A stretch of 64,000 nucleotides of DNA, taken from Turneriella sp. GTDB lineage: Bacteria > Spirochaetota > Leptospiria > Turneriellales > Turneriellaceae. Each line of letters opens with the position of its first letter. Positions within the stretch are counted from its first letter, which is position 1. Made by a program: the position numbers and the translations under genes. The notes below the pieces were generated by a model. That model did no database searches and had not been told where the DNA came from. It saw only the letters and a program-made list of their open reading frames with translations. The stretch is from assembly GCA_019186965.1 (NCBI GenBank), contig JABARV010000002.1, positions 1-64,000 on the forward strand. Reading direction: 5' to 3'. Shown piece by piece: positions 26,387-35,003 of the stretch.

Positions 26387-27532
26387 CTATTCCAAAACAG
26401 TTTTTAAATCCTTTGCAAAGGCAACTACGTATACTGGTACTTCGTGGCCAAGACCTGCGAGGGTATCCATACTCAAGCGTTGGCTTGTTTTTCCGGGACC
26501 AAAGTCAAGGATATGCGTTACAGAAGCGTCGTTTTTTACGTGCTGCATCGCTTTATCCCAATAGAGAGTTTTAACCATCAAGTCGTCGGTCATCCGCATT
26601 CCCAATTCGGGAGAATTCTGCAAGTTTGAACCATCCCAAAATGAATACACCGGCATTTTTAAATCCGAACCTTTGTAGTCAAAACCAATTTTGGCTAAAT
26701 CGGGTTTAAATTTTTCAAGAATTGGCGTCATAAGTTCTGAATGGAATGGGCATGTTGACCGGAGGTATACGTATTTAATTTGTTTTGCTTCAAAGTCGGC
26801 TTTGTGTTTTTCATGGAATTGGATTAAATCACTCCGTGCTCCAGAGATGATACGGTTGCCAGGGGTATTGTAGAGGCTTACATAAATTTTATTTGCGCCT
26901 TTATTAAAATCTGCTACCCAGTTTTCAATCGTTTGGTGCGTGTCTCCCAAAACCGCTACCATGGGAGCAGGATTTTTTGCACCTAACGATTCACTTTTTT
27001 GGTTTTCTTCTGCACTTGCAAAAATATGCGGAAAAACCTCTTGTGCACGCACACCCATTAGAAAAAGGTATTGTATGTACTTGTAAACAGCGTCGTTGTA
27101 CGCCGTACCTTCAAGACTCAACGCAGCAAAACTTGCAGCGATAAGCCCTTGGCTATGCCCTGTTGCCCCCGCAGTGTGCGCAAGCATTGTTTTACGGTCA
27201 AACCCCTGTTGGTTTAAGTATTCGTAGTGGGCAAACTGTGTCGCTTGGATAAGCCCGAGCGAAATTCCCGCAATCGACATAAAATCGTCCGAAGGCGCAC
27301 TTTCCGCATCGGTAAGCCACTTACGAAAATCTACTTTTTCGGGATGCGCTGCCGTACCTTCGACCATTTTAGCCGCCGCTTCAATCGCAGATACAGCAAT
27401 TTCAAAGTATGGTTTCATGGATGCTTCGGCGTAGAGTTTTTGCATCTCTTTAAGGTATGGCGCCCCCTGGCCACCGAACTGGAGGAAAAATTTTGCTTGG
27501 CCAGCTTTGGCCGCGTCGAGTAATTTTGGCAT
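26387..27532 (-). CDS. Acyl/malonyl-transferase family protein (FabD/FAS AT domain-like)
   Basis: From the ATG at 27532 the protein has about 381 residues and starts MPKLLDAAKAGQAKFFLQF with the family's Gly-Gln-Gly (FGGQGAPYL). The catalytic Ser sits in GATGHSQGLIAASF and the catalytic His in TCPFHSELM. Its length and loops look closer to the acyltransferase domains of large fatty acid synthases than to compact FabD. It would load malonyl or another acyl group onto an acyl carrier. No other fatty-acid gene is adjacent. A GTG nine bases upstream is the alternative start. Confidence 0.75.
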   Translation of the reverse strand: MPKLLDAAKAGQAKFFLQFGGQGAPYLKEMQKLYAEASMKPYFEIAVSAIEAAAKMVEGTAAHPEKVDFRKWLTDAESAPSDDFMSIAGISLGLIQATQFAHYEYLNQQGFDRKTMLAHTAGATGHSQGLIAASFAALSLEGTAYNDAVYKYIQYLFLMGVRAQEVFPHIFASAEENQKSESLGAKNPAPMVAVLGDTHQTIENWVADFNKGANKIYVSLYNTPGNRIISGARSDLIQFHEKHKADFEAKQIKYVYLRSTCPFHSELMTPILEKFKPDLAKIGFDYKGSDLKMPVYSFWDGSNLQNSPELGMRMTDDLMVKTLYWDKAMQHVKNDASVTHILDFGPGKTSQRLSMDTLAGLGHEVPVYVVAFAKDLKTVLE

Positions 27533-27579
27533 GCGCAGCACTTATGGAAGCTTGTACGTGGCGTCGAGGAAAATGGATG

Positions 27580-30336
27580 TTATCGGGTTAAATAAATATC
27601 GATCCGATTATTTTTTTGCACCGCTGCGCCTTTATAAATAGGTATGGTGTCGCCAAAGCCCTGGTAGCTTAGCCTATCTGCGGCAATCCCTTTTGCAATG
27701 AGGTATTCGTACACCAAACGAGCAGCCTTTTCTGTGTTACGCAAATTTTTTTCGATACCTTTAGAGGGCGCTGCGTGGACTTCTGTCTTTACTTTATATT
27801 TTAAATACTTGTCGAGAATGTTATAAAGAAGGCGTATACGTTCGTCGGCGGGGTCAGAAAGGTTAATTTGTGTAATACGGATAAAAAAACCGTTAGCAAC
27901 AGGCGTAACCAGTATTCCCGTTTGAAAAAGCCGTGGTAAAGTCGTCGTTGTGTTTCCGTAGCTGTCGGTAGCCGTGAGCGTATACTGGTAGTATGTTAAG
28001 GATTCAACGAGAGAGCCATTTTCCGTACGGCCATCCCAATAAATGGATTGTGGAATATCCCCCTCTCCTTTGAAGGTACGTACGGGAAAAATTTTTGTTT
28101 CGGTATCGCTACGGAGTACTTCTGAAATTTCCAACGTATACGACGTAATACGAGTTATATCGTTACTTGATAAACGAAACACTTGCGATTCATTTTCACC
28201 ATCGCCATCGGGGGTAAATTGCCGCACTTCCAGATCTGCAACGGCATTGAGTTCAGGGGGAGTGCTATCGACAATTACCTGTACAGGGTGCGAGGTGGGT
28301 ATATTCCCGTTTTGGTACTCTGCACGAAACACAAGGCAGTAAACTCCATCAGGAACGTGTGCCGACGGCAAAGACTCTCCACCCCAGTACCAATGTACGG
28401 ATTTGCCCTTATTGGCTTTTTTGTTCCCCTTTTTAGGCTTTTCTTCAGCGGGCGGCGCTAAAACGGGTATTTTAAAAACAATGTTTTCTTCCTTTATATT
28501 GTTACAATTCTTGTACACAAGAATGGCGCCTGAAACAAATCCTTCGCTATAAGAAACACTCGGAAACAATTCAACAGTAGCAAATTTCTTCTGCGTTGGA
28601 TTAATTCCCACTACAGAGCTTTTTAGAAAAATTTCATCCACGCGGCGCGAAACGTAAAAATTATTGCTGATTACCTCGTTGCGGTTACCTGCGGTGTTAT
28701 AGCCCAGTAATTGGTACCGGTACACCCCTTCTGGGAGTAGATCGCCGTTGTCTTTTTTTCCGTCAAAATCTATACGTGTGGGTGCATTCTCTTTCCATAT
28801 AAAATGCCTAACTTTTTCGCCATTAGAAGCAAGGATAAACGCTTCGTAGCTATCTTGTGCTGACACGTCCTGCGTAATGGTGAGTGTATCGTGCACACCA
28901 TCTCCATTGGGAGAAAGCATATCGCCGTCGATTTCAACCCCTACAACGGGCTTTTGTGTGTTAAGCCCAATAGAGCCCGTTATATGTTTGCTTTCATTGT
29001 TTTTTTCGTCAATAACCCAAAACTCGTAATGGTATATTCCATCGGGCAGTTTTTCCACTTGCGGCTCGTCTTCAAATACAGCATCTTTTACGTTTTTACT
29101 TCCGCTCGAAACAATGCGTCCGTTCCACGAAAATTCAGTTGGAATATCCGCGCGTTTTCGGGGTGAAATAAAGCTGGTGAAAAATAAACCAAAGCTAAAA
29201 CTTTTTTCGCGCAAGCGCTCATCGCTTTTTAATTGGTAGACAATTTTATCTTTTGCGTCGCGGATTTGCAGTTCGTAATATACGATGGGGCTCTTATCGC
29301 TGGCTTTTGCAGAAAAAAGCATTACATCGCGAACACCATCGTCGTTTGGAGAAAATGCCGTACCTTCGGGAGCAAATTCGATTTCGGGTGGTTCACTATC
29401 GACGCCACCCAACCTAACGCTTGCCACCACCCCATGGAAGAGTTCTTCTTTTTCTTTTGGAATACTAAGGTTATAAAAAAACAATGCATCTCCAAAAGTA
29501 AAACGCCAAAAACCTCCCACCCCTAACGATATACCGTTACGAAGAGGAGTGGTGTTGTACGCAGAGTATCCTAAAGAAAATAAAAACCATTTGTATTGCG
29601 ATTCCAAGCCCACAAGAAGAGGTACCCTATCGAATTTATCGCTTCCGTACGTTGAAAGCGCAAGAGCGATGTTGAGGTTACTGTCTTGGAATATTCCAGA
29701 AGTAAATCCGACATGCACAGCGCTTTTGGGAAGGAGGGTATTTTCGCCAAGGGGGATTGCAAGGTTTTGCGCCGTTAAAGAAAAGGCGGGAGAATAAATA
29801 CCCAAGCCATCGTTTTTTCCAAAAGCTTTGTACCATTTGCTATCGATAACCAAAGCCGGATCAATACCAAAACCGAATGCTTGGTTTTTACTATCTGTAG
29901 TATACCTTGGTGAAAGCGACAAACCTGTTGCAACGTGTTTCGTGAGAAAACTTCCGTAAGAAAATCGCAGCGCTGCCGACATATCGCCAGCTTCAAGGTA
30001 ATCTACGCCAAGACCTAAACCACCAAAAGGGCTAAAAAGCGTTGTATCGAAAAAACCTCCTTTGGCTTTGGCAGCGAGCAGCGTACCAAAGAAAAAAGAA
30101 TTTTGTTGGCCATACCCTAAATATGCCGCGTTTGTCGCGGCTGTTGATTCGACAAAAAGGCTGTGGGAAACCTGCCCACCCAATGCAGCGTTAAAAGGAC
30201 GCCAAGGCAACGAAAGTATATCGGCGGTACGCTCAGCCCAAACTGAAAAAACTGTGGTATAAAACAAAATTGCTAGGGTTTTTACCGTAATTTTAAAAGC
30301 CAACCTGCTTAACTCGATTCTAAGCACACACGGCAA
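27580..30336 (-). CDS. Large OmpA-family outer-membrane protein with beta-barrel and FlgD/Ig-like repeats
   Basis: The 918-residue exported protein has an N-terminal signal (~residues 18-34), a ~300-residue region of barrel-like strands (LSPRYTTDSKNQAFGFGIDP), then several Ig/FlgD-like modules each with a calcium-type loop (FSPNDDGVRD, LSPNGDGVHDT, FTPDGDGENES), and a C-terminal OmpA peptidoglycan-binding domain (RLSYQGFGDTIP, NNRIDIYLTR). It probably spans the outer membrane and contacts peptidoglycan. A Lys-rich insert (PKKGNKKANKGK) lies near residue 640. It is divergent from the SPOR gene. Confidence 0.8.
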   Translation of the reverse strand: MPCVLRIELSRLAFKITVKTLAILFYTTVFSVWAERTADILSLPWRPFNAALGGQVSHSLFVESTAATNAAYLGYGQQNSFFFGTLLAAKAKGGFFDTTLFSPFGGLGLGVDYLEAGDMSAALRFSYGSFLTKHVATGLSLSPRYTTDSKNQAFGFGIDPALVIDSKWYKAFGKNDGLGIYSPAFSLTAQNLAIPLGENTLLPKSAVHVGFTSGIFQDSNLNIALALSTYGSDKFDRVPLLVGLESQYKWFLFSLGYSAYNTTPLRNGISLGVGGFWRFTFGDALFFYNLSIPKEKEELFHGVVASVRLGGVDSEPPEIEFAPEGTAFSPNDDGVRDVMLFSAKASDKSPIVYYELQIRDAKDKIVYQLKSDERLREKSFSFGLFFTSFISPRKRADIPTEFSWNGRIVSSGSKNVKDAVFEDEPQVEKLPDGIYHYEFWVIDEKNNESKHITGSIGLNTQKPVVGVEIDGDMLSPNGDGVHDTLTITQDVSAQDSYEAFILASNGEKVRHFIWKENAPTRIDFDGKKDNGDLLPEGVYRYQLLGYNTAGNRNEVISNNFYVSRRVDEIFLKSSVVGINPTQKKFATVELFPSVSYSEGFVSGAILVYKNCNNIKEENIVFKIPVLAPPAEEKPKKGNKKANKGKSVHWYWGGESLPSAHVPDGVYCLVFRAEYQNGNIPTSHPVQVIVDSTPPELNAVADLEVRQFTPDGDGENESQVFRLSSNDITRITSYTLEISEVLRSDTETKIFPVRTFKGEGDIPQSIYWDGRTENGSLVESLTYYQYTLTATDSYGNTTTTLPRLFQTGILVTPVANGFFIRITQINLSDPADERIRLLYNILDKYLKYKVKTEVHAAPSKGIEKNLRNTEKAARLVYEYLIAKGIAADRLSYQGFGDTIPIYKGAAVQKNNRIDIYLTR

Positions 30337-30384
30337 AGTTAAAATTATGCTACAAAATTACGTAAATACGCACGAAAATCAAGT

Positions 30385-30948
30385 ATGCAGGACATCGATT
30401 TTAGCCGGTACTATCGCCGTGGCCGTAGGCCGACCGAATACTTAACCTCGGATACACGCGAAAAAGGCAGCGGAGCATTCCAAACCAATAAATTCTCTCT
30501 TTATTTAGCAATTGCATTTTCGTGCTTAGCAATCGGATTTATTGGCGGAACACAATTACAAAAAAGCAAAATGACCCGCGAAATTGAAAATAAGGTAGTT
30601 CCAGAAAGTATCGCCACTGCAAACGTTACTCAAGAGCATGCAGAAACCGAGAAGGCCAACGACAGCGTAAGGGTGACAAAAGCAGAGGAAAAAGCACCTA
30701 CAGAAAACATTATAAATGAAGCAAAACCAAGCTTTGTCATTTTAGCAAAAATTTATCCCGACGAGAAAGAAGCGTCTCTTGCTGGTTTAAGCCTTAAACG
30801 CAATGGACACCGTGCATTTATGGCGCGTAACGGAAAAAAAATTAAACTCTACGTAGGGCCAATTGAAGGTAAAAGCGAAGCATACGCAGCACTTGCGCAA
30901 ATTAAAAAAAGCGCAGAGTTTTCCGGCGCGATTCTCTACCGAAAATAA
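30385..30948 (+). CDS. SPOR-domain membrane protein
   Basis: The 187-residue protein has a cytoplasmic Arg/Tyr-rich N-terminus (SRYYRRGRRPTEY), one TM helix (~residues 37-55), a Glu/Lys-rich linker, and a C-terminal SPOR domain (~113-187: FVILAKIYPDEKEASLAG, KIKLYVGPIEGKSEAYAAL). SPOR domains bind denuded septal glycan, so a cell-division or wall-remodelling role is likely. It is the first gene of a same-strand run to rsfS. Confidence 0.8.
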   Translation: MQDIDFSRYYRRGRRPTEYLTSDTREKGSGAFQTNKFSLYLAIAFSCLAIGFIGGTQLQKSKMTREIENKVVPESIATANVTQEHAETEKANDSVRVTKAEEKAPTENIINEAKPSFVILAKIYPDEKEASLAGLSLKRNGHRAFMARNGKKIKLYVGPIEGKSEAYAALAQIKKSAEFSGAILYRK

Positions 30949-30993
30949 CTTGGCTGAAATCTGGCGTAACTAAAAACAACTATAAAAATTGTT

Positions 30994-31455
30994 GTGATTC
31001 GCGACGCGAAGATAGACGACGCCGAGCAAATTTATAATTTGCTAGAGCCTTACGTCCAGAAAAAAATTTTACTACGCCGCTCACGGGAAGAGATACGCGC
31101 ACACATTGATTACACTCTCGTTTATACAGATGACGAAAAGATAATCGGTACTGTAAGTTTAGTTTTTTTTTCAGAGTCGCTATGTGAAATTCGAGCACTC
31201 GTAATCGCTGAAAATGTTCAACGCGGAGGAATTGGCCGCGCACTTGTTTATGCCGCGGAAGAAAAAGCAAAGCAACTTCAACCAAATCGTCCGTTACAAA
31301 TTTTTGCGCTTACCTATACTCCAGAATTTTTTGAACGCATTGGATATTCGCTCACAACAAAAGATCGTTTTCCAGAAAAAATTTATGAAGTGTGCCAATT
31401 TTGTTTACGCAAAAATGATTGCCACGAAATTGCCGTGGAAAAAATTTTTATGTAA
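30994..31455 (+). CDS. GNAT N-acetyltransferase, ArgA C-terminal-domain type
   Basis: This 153-residue single-domain GNAT protein starts at a GTG (IRDAKIDDAEQIYNLLEPYV). It shows the acetyl-CoA loop NVQRGGIGRALV and the Cys-rich end FPEKIYEVCQFCLRKNDC, close to stand-alone N-acetylglutamate synthases (typically PEKVW...C..C). It probably acetylates glutamate for arginine synthesis. No other arg gene is close, so the substrate is inferred from family resemblance only. Confidence 0.7.
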   Translation: MIRDAKIDDAEQIYNLLEPYVQKKILLRRSREEIRAHIDYTLVYTDDEKIIGTVSLVFFSESLCEIRALVIAENVQRGGIGRALVYAAEEKAKQLQPNRPLQIFALTYTPEFFERIGYSLTTKDRFPEKIYEVCQFCLRKNDCHEIAVEKIFM

Positions 31456-31555
31456 GTAGTTGACGCCTCACACTGCTTGGATACGATGTGACATAATAAA
31501 CAATGCGACATAATGTTGTAAAAGAAATTTCTGTGGAACTCCAGCGTTACCGTTA

Positions 31556-32704
31556 ATGAACGTCTTGCGCAAATTTGTTCCTCTTCTTCTCGCTCTCGTC
31601 GTTCTAACGAGCGTCGTTGTTGGAACAATTTTTATCTTTAAATTTTTTAACCGTACAAGTTTAGAGAAAGCCCTTAACGCAAAAGACGGATTTTCGCTGC
31701 TTTTTGTCGTCACCTCCGCTAATGACGATAAAAAAATTCAACTTGTTTCCGTTGCGGAAATTTTTCCTGCAACGCGTCGCATTGGCGTTGTATCCTTTTA
31801 TCCGGCAACACACCTAAAGGACGATGCACAAAGCCTGCAAGATATTTTTATGTCAAACGGCGTTAGTGGCGTTTCAAATTCTATCAGTGAGTTTTTAGGC
31901 GAAAAAATTATTGGTTACGTCAAGGTGGGCGACAAAGTTTTAGCCCAATTCGTCGATGTTTTGGGTGGTATAGAATACTTTCTTCCTTCAAACGATTTGC
32001 TCAAAAATGAAAATCTACCAAAAGGCGAGTTTATCCTCGACGGATCTTTAGTTGCACGCCTTTTAAATCCACCGGAAAAAAACGAATACACCCCTGCATT
32101 CAAGCTTTTTCGCTACTATTCGCTTTTTTTGAATGCGTGGAACCAACGCGAAGAGTTATGGCCACGCCTTAAGAACGAAAAAGTATTTTCTTTAGCTGTA
32201 AAAAACCTGGAAACAAATACCTCCGCCTCAGACCTGTTTGTTTTAGCCCATCATTTTGCAACGCACAAAAACTGGATTCCAATCCTTATGGAAGTCCCCG
32301 TGCGCCGTGTTAAAGACGCGTTTTATGTCGATAAAGACGCCGCGACTCTCTATTTCCGTAATTTAACAAAGCAAGTGACCCAAAAAGAACATCCTTTTTT
32401 AAGCGAACCTCCCAAAATGGAGGTAAAAAATGGAACGCACATTGCAAATTTAGCGCGTACAATGCGTACCGAGCTTTCCCGTAAAGGTGTCCAAATTTTA
32501 GAATTTACCAACGCAGACCGCAACGACTACGATAAATCTATACTTTTGGGAACAAGCGGTAATGCCTTTTATCTTGAAAGTATTGCTAAAATTATTGGCA
32601 TAAAAAAATCGTATGCGGCAGTTAACCGCTCCCTATTTACAGATTTGGTTCTTGTAATTGGGAAAGATTACAATAAATTAAAAGGCGAGGGAGTTGTGCA
32701 ATAA
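31556..32704 (+). CDS. LytR/CpsA/Psr-like protein with LytR_C domain
   Basis: The 382-residue protein has an N-terminal TM anchor (~residues 8-30), a diverged LCP-like region (~45-270: IFPATRRIGVVSFYPATHL, GVSGVSNSISEFLGEKI), and a LytR_C domain (~290-375, MEVKNGTHIANLARTMRTEL). LCP enzymes attach polymers to peptidoglycan. This sequence keeps the layout, but I cannot verify the polyprenyl-phosphate Arg/Asp set, so activity is uncertain. Its stop overlaps the rsfS start by one base. Confidence 0.65.
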   Translation: MNVLRKFVPLLLALVVLTSVVVGTIFIFKFFNRTSLEKALNAKDGFSLLFVVTSANDDKKIQLVSVAEIFPATRRIGVVSFYPATHLKDDAQSLQDIFMSNGVSGVSNSISEFLGEKIIGYVKVGDKVLAQFVDVLGGIEYFLPSNDLLKNENLPKGEFILDGSLVARLLNPPEKNEYTPAFKLFRYYSLFLNAWNQREELWPRLKNEKVFSLAVKNLETNTSASDLFVLAHHFATHKNWIPILMEVPVRRVKDAFYVDKDAATLYFRNLTKQVTQKEHPFLSEPPKMEVKNGTHIANLARTMRTELSRKGVQILEFTNADRNDYDKSILLGTSGNAFYLESIAKIIGIKKSYAAVNRSLFTDLVLVIGKDYNKLKGEGVVQ

Positions 32705-33300
32705 TGGCTCGCCTTAAAAATACTACAACAAAAGTAAATAGAGCCAAGAGCGTTGATGCAAGCGCCGATGCCGACTTAAAACAACTGCGTATTTTAGCCC
32801 ATGCGATTGAAGAAAAAAAAGGAGAAGATGTTGTCATCTTAGATTTACGCGCACAGTCTTCGTACCTCAATTATTTTTTAATTGCAACAGCGCTCTCCCG
32901 CGCACATTTACGTACACTTTACGAAGAAATACACAAAACAGCTGTTGAAAACCAAATCGAAAGACCGCGCCCACAAACCCCACAATTTGAAAGTGGTTGG
33001 GTAACGTACGATTTAGGCTTTTATATTGTGCATCTTTTTGAAAACGAAAAGCGCCGCTTCTACGATTTGGAATCTGTTTGGGCTAATGCTCCTCGCATTC
33101 CACTCGTTGAAAACCGTACTCATTCCTCGCAAAGCAATCAAGCTAAAGAGAGAAAAAAATCTACAAAACTTGAAGGTGTAGCGAAAAAGAAGACGAAAAT
33201 AAAAAAGAAGACGATTAAGGAGAAAAAAATGGCAACAGCAAAGAAGAAACCAGCTAAGAAAAAACCAGCTAAGAAAAAAGCGGCGAAGAAAAAAAAGTAA
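32704..33300 (+). CDS. rsfS: Ribosome silencing factor RsfS with Lys-rich tail
   Basis: Residues ~25-135 form the RsfS/Iojap domain (ILDLRAQSSYLNYFLIATAL, WVTYDLGFYIVHLFENEKR), which binds L14 (uL14) and blocks subunit joining in starvation. The family usually ends here (~110-130 aa). This protein continues to 198 residues with a Ser/Lys linker and a histone-H1-like KKPAKKKAAKKKK tail. An in-frame ATG at residue 176 has its own Shine-Dalgarno, listed separately. A strong terminator follows the stop. Confidence 0.9.
   Translation: MARLKNTTTKVNRAKSVDASADADLKQLRILAHAIEEKKGEDVVILDLRAQSSYLNYFLIATALSRAHLRTLYEEIHKTAVENQIERPRPQTPQFESGWVTYDLGFYIVHLFENEKRRFYDLESVWANAPRIPLVENRTHSSQSNQAKERKKSTKLEGVAKKKTKIKKKTIKEKKMATAKKKPAKKKPAKKKAAKKKK
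33229..33300 (+). CDS. Possible internal start: 23-residue histone-H1-like peptide
   Basis: Within rsfS, in frame, AAGGAG (33217-33222) stands seven bases before ATG at 33229. Translation from there would give MATAKKKPAKKKPAKKKAA then KKKK, a basic DNA/RNA-binding-like peptide. The spacing and motif match a genuine initiation site. It could be the relic of a separate small gene fused to rsfS, or a nested gene making the tail alone. Confidence 0.35.
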   Translation: MATAKKKPAKKKPAKKKAAKKKK

Positions 33301-33317
33301 GCTTCGCGTTACTATTC

Positions 33318-33363
33318 GGGGCCTTCGACAAATGCTTTGCGTTTGCGGGGCCCCTTTTTTTTT
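33318..33363 (+). terminator. Rho-independent terminator after rsfS
   Basis: GGGGCC (33318-33323) pairs with GGGGCCCC around 33347-33354, followed by nine T residues. It ends the SPOR-to-rsfS run. The convergent DUF3467 gene stops within its 3' edge. Confidence 0.8.
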
Positions 33364-33667
33364 ATTGTAAAGTCCTGTTCGTAGGCGGCACAACTCCCAT
33401 ATCGATAGTCCCAAATTGTTCTTCGTAACGGCGTACATTTTCTTGGAGTGCTTGGAGTAAACGTTTTGCATGCCCGGGGGTTAAAATTATGCGCGACACC
33501 AATTTTCCAAATGGCGCAGGGTGTTGCTGGATAAACAAATAATCTAAAATAAACTCTTCTTTTGCATGCCCAATGTTTGTGACATTTGCAAAGGTTCCTT
33601 TTAGAATTTCAGGGTCCAAATGGATTTCAATTTTGTTCTCGTTCGGCATGTTTTGCTGGGAACTCAT
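33362..33667 (-). CDS. DUF3467 protein
   Basis: From the ATG at 33667 this is a 101-residue protein. It matches the DUF3467 pattern: IEIHLDPEILKGTFANVTNI, HAKEEFILDYLFIQQ and SRIILTPGHAKRLLQALQEN. The family is small, cytoplasmic and widespread, of unknown function. The chosen start avoids a TTG three codons upstream. It is convergent with rsfS and divergent from the OmpA-like gene. Confidence 0.8.
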   Translation of the reverse strand: MSSQQNMPNENKIEIHLDPEILKGTFANVTNIGHAKEEFILDYLFIQQHPAPFGKLVSRIILTPGHAKRLLQALQENVRRYEEQFGTIDMGVVPPTNRTLQ

Positions 33668-33727
33668 ACTTCTCAAAAAGGAGAGGCTTACTGCTTGACA
33701 ACGACAAAAAAGAAGAATGAATGATAC

Positions 33728-34273
33728 ATGCTCTTCAAAAATATATACCGTGCCGCGCCATTTGTCGTGGCGCTTATTTTCGCAAATTCTTGCACAGATT
33801 ACCGCGATTACCCAAACACTGCGATAGATACCGTACCCGCGTACGACCGTTTCGTGGGCAGCATCTATTTTCGCACCGCTTCGTCGAATTTATCGATAGT
33901 AGCCGACAAAGATTTAAAACGTATTGCGCGTATTTTACTCGACCGCCGCTACGATGCAACAACAGTCGTTATCCGTGGGCTTGCCGATAGAGAACGCGGT
34001 GTCGAAGAAAATATAGAGCTCGCCAGCGAAAGGGCGCAGCGCGTAGCGCTTTCGCTCGAAAAGTACGGTATACCGCTTGAACGTATAACAATTGATAGCA
34101 GGCCAAGTTACAAAACACGCGCAGTTGCATCAAACCGGCGTGTCGACATCTATATGGGGTACGGCTCAAAAGCAGCGTACAGGACCGACACCCTCTACCC
34201 AATCCTTGTAGGCTTTTTTTTGCTGATTACTTTTGCCGTGGCAGTAGTTGTGTTTCGGCGGCAGAGTAGATAG
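33728..34273 (+). CDS. OmpA-like lipoprotein with C-terminal hydrophobic helix
   Basis: The 181-residue product has a lipoprotein signal ending FANSC (Cys at 22), an OmpA-like domain (~residues 42-143: GSIYFRTASSNLSIVADKD, RVDIYMGYG) and then a second hydrophobic stretch (~156-175, LYPILVGFFLLITFAVAVVV) followed by RRQSR. OmpA domains bind peptidoglycan DAP. Having both a lipid anchor and a C-terminal TM helix is unusual and leaves the topology open. Confidence 0.75.
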   Translation: MLFKNIYRAAPFVVALIFANSCTDYRDYPNTAIDTVPAYDRFVGSIYFRTASSNLSIVADKDLKRIARILLDRRYDATTVVIRGLADRERGVEENIELASERAQRVALSLEKYGIPLERITIDSRPSYKTRAVASNRRVDIYMGYGSKAAYRTDTLYPILVGFFLLITFAVAVVVFRRQSR

Positions 34274-34334
34274 TGGAATTGGTTGAGGGAGGGAGGGCAT
34301 TCGATTGCTATGCTAACCAACCATAGGCAAATTT

Positions 34335-35003
34335 ATGGGCAGTGGCATGTTGCCCGCTGGGGCGTATGTCACTTATGAACATGAGTACATTTTGATTTTC
34401 CGCAAAGGCGGCAAAAGAGATTTTAGTACAGGTGCATTAAAACGTGTACGTAATGCATCCGCTTATTTTTGGGAAGAACGGAATGTTTGGTTTTCTGATT
34501 TATGGCAACTGAATGGCACAAAGCAGACCATTACAAAAGCAGATCGGGAACGCAGTGCGGCGTATCCCCTGGAGTTACCCTACCGACTGATTAACATGTA
34601 TTCCGTCTACGGTGATACCGTATTAGACCCCTTTATGGGTACGGGTACTACTGCCTTGGCGGCGATAATCACAGGGCGCAATTCAATAGGGTATGAAATG
34701 GATTCGAGTTTCAAGCTCTATCAAGACACAAAAGAATTAGACGCAATTTTTTCACTCGGCAACAAAGTCGTTGAACAAAGACTTAAACGGCATTCTCATT
34801 TTGTGCAAGATAGAATTGCTAATGGAAAAGATGTAAAGCATAAGAACGAGCACTATGGTTTTCCTGTAATGACGGCGCAAGAACGCCAAGGGCAATTCTT
34901 CAAGATTGCAGAAATAAAACCAAGCGAATGTGAGCTTCAAGTCGAATACGTTGAGATTGAAAAAGAATCGGCTATCAATCAAACGATGCAAGCTACTGCA
35001 TAA
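34335..35003 (+). pseudogene. DNA methyltransferase (N4/N6 class), 5'-truncated
   Basis: The 222-residue frame begins GSGMLPAGAYVTYEHEYILI and contains FRKGGKRDF, LWQLNGTKQ and the AdoMet motif I DPFMGTGTTALAAI, followed by the expected GYEMD strand. In this beta-class methylase family these elements form the C-terminal two thirds. The catalytic (D/S)PP(Y/W) motif IV and its strands, which come first, are absent. The sequence ahead (34274-34334) has no matching frame. It is most likely an inactive remnant of a restriction-modification methylase. Its end overlaps the next gene by 11 bases. Confidence 0.75.

Noticed and set aside
34274..34334. N-terminal part of the DNA methylase
   Set aside because: No frame in this gap or in the gene before it encodes a DPPY-type motif, so I treat the gene as truncated rather than using another start.
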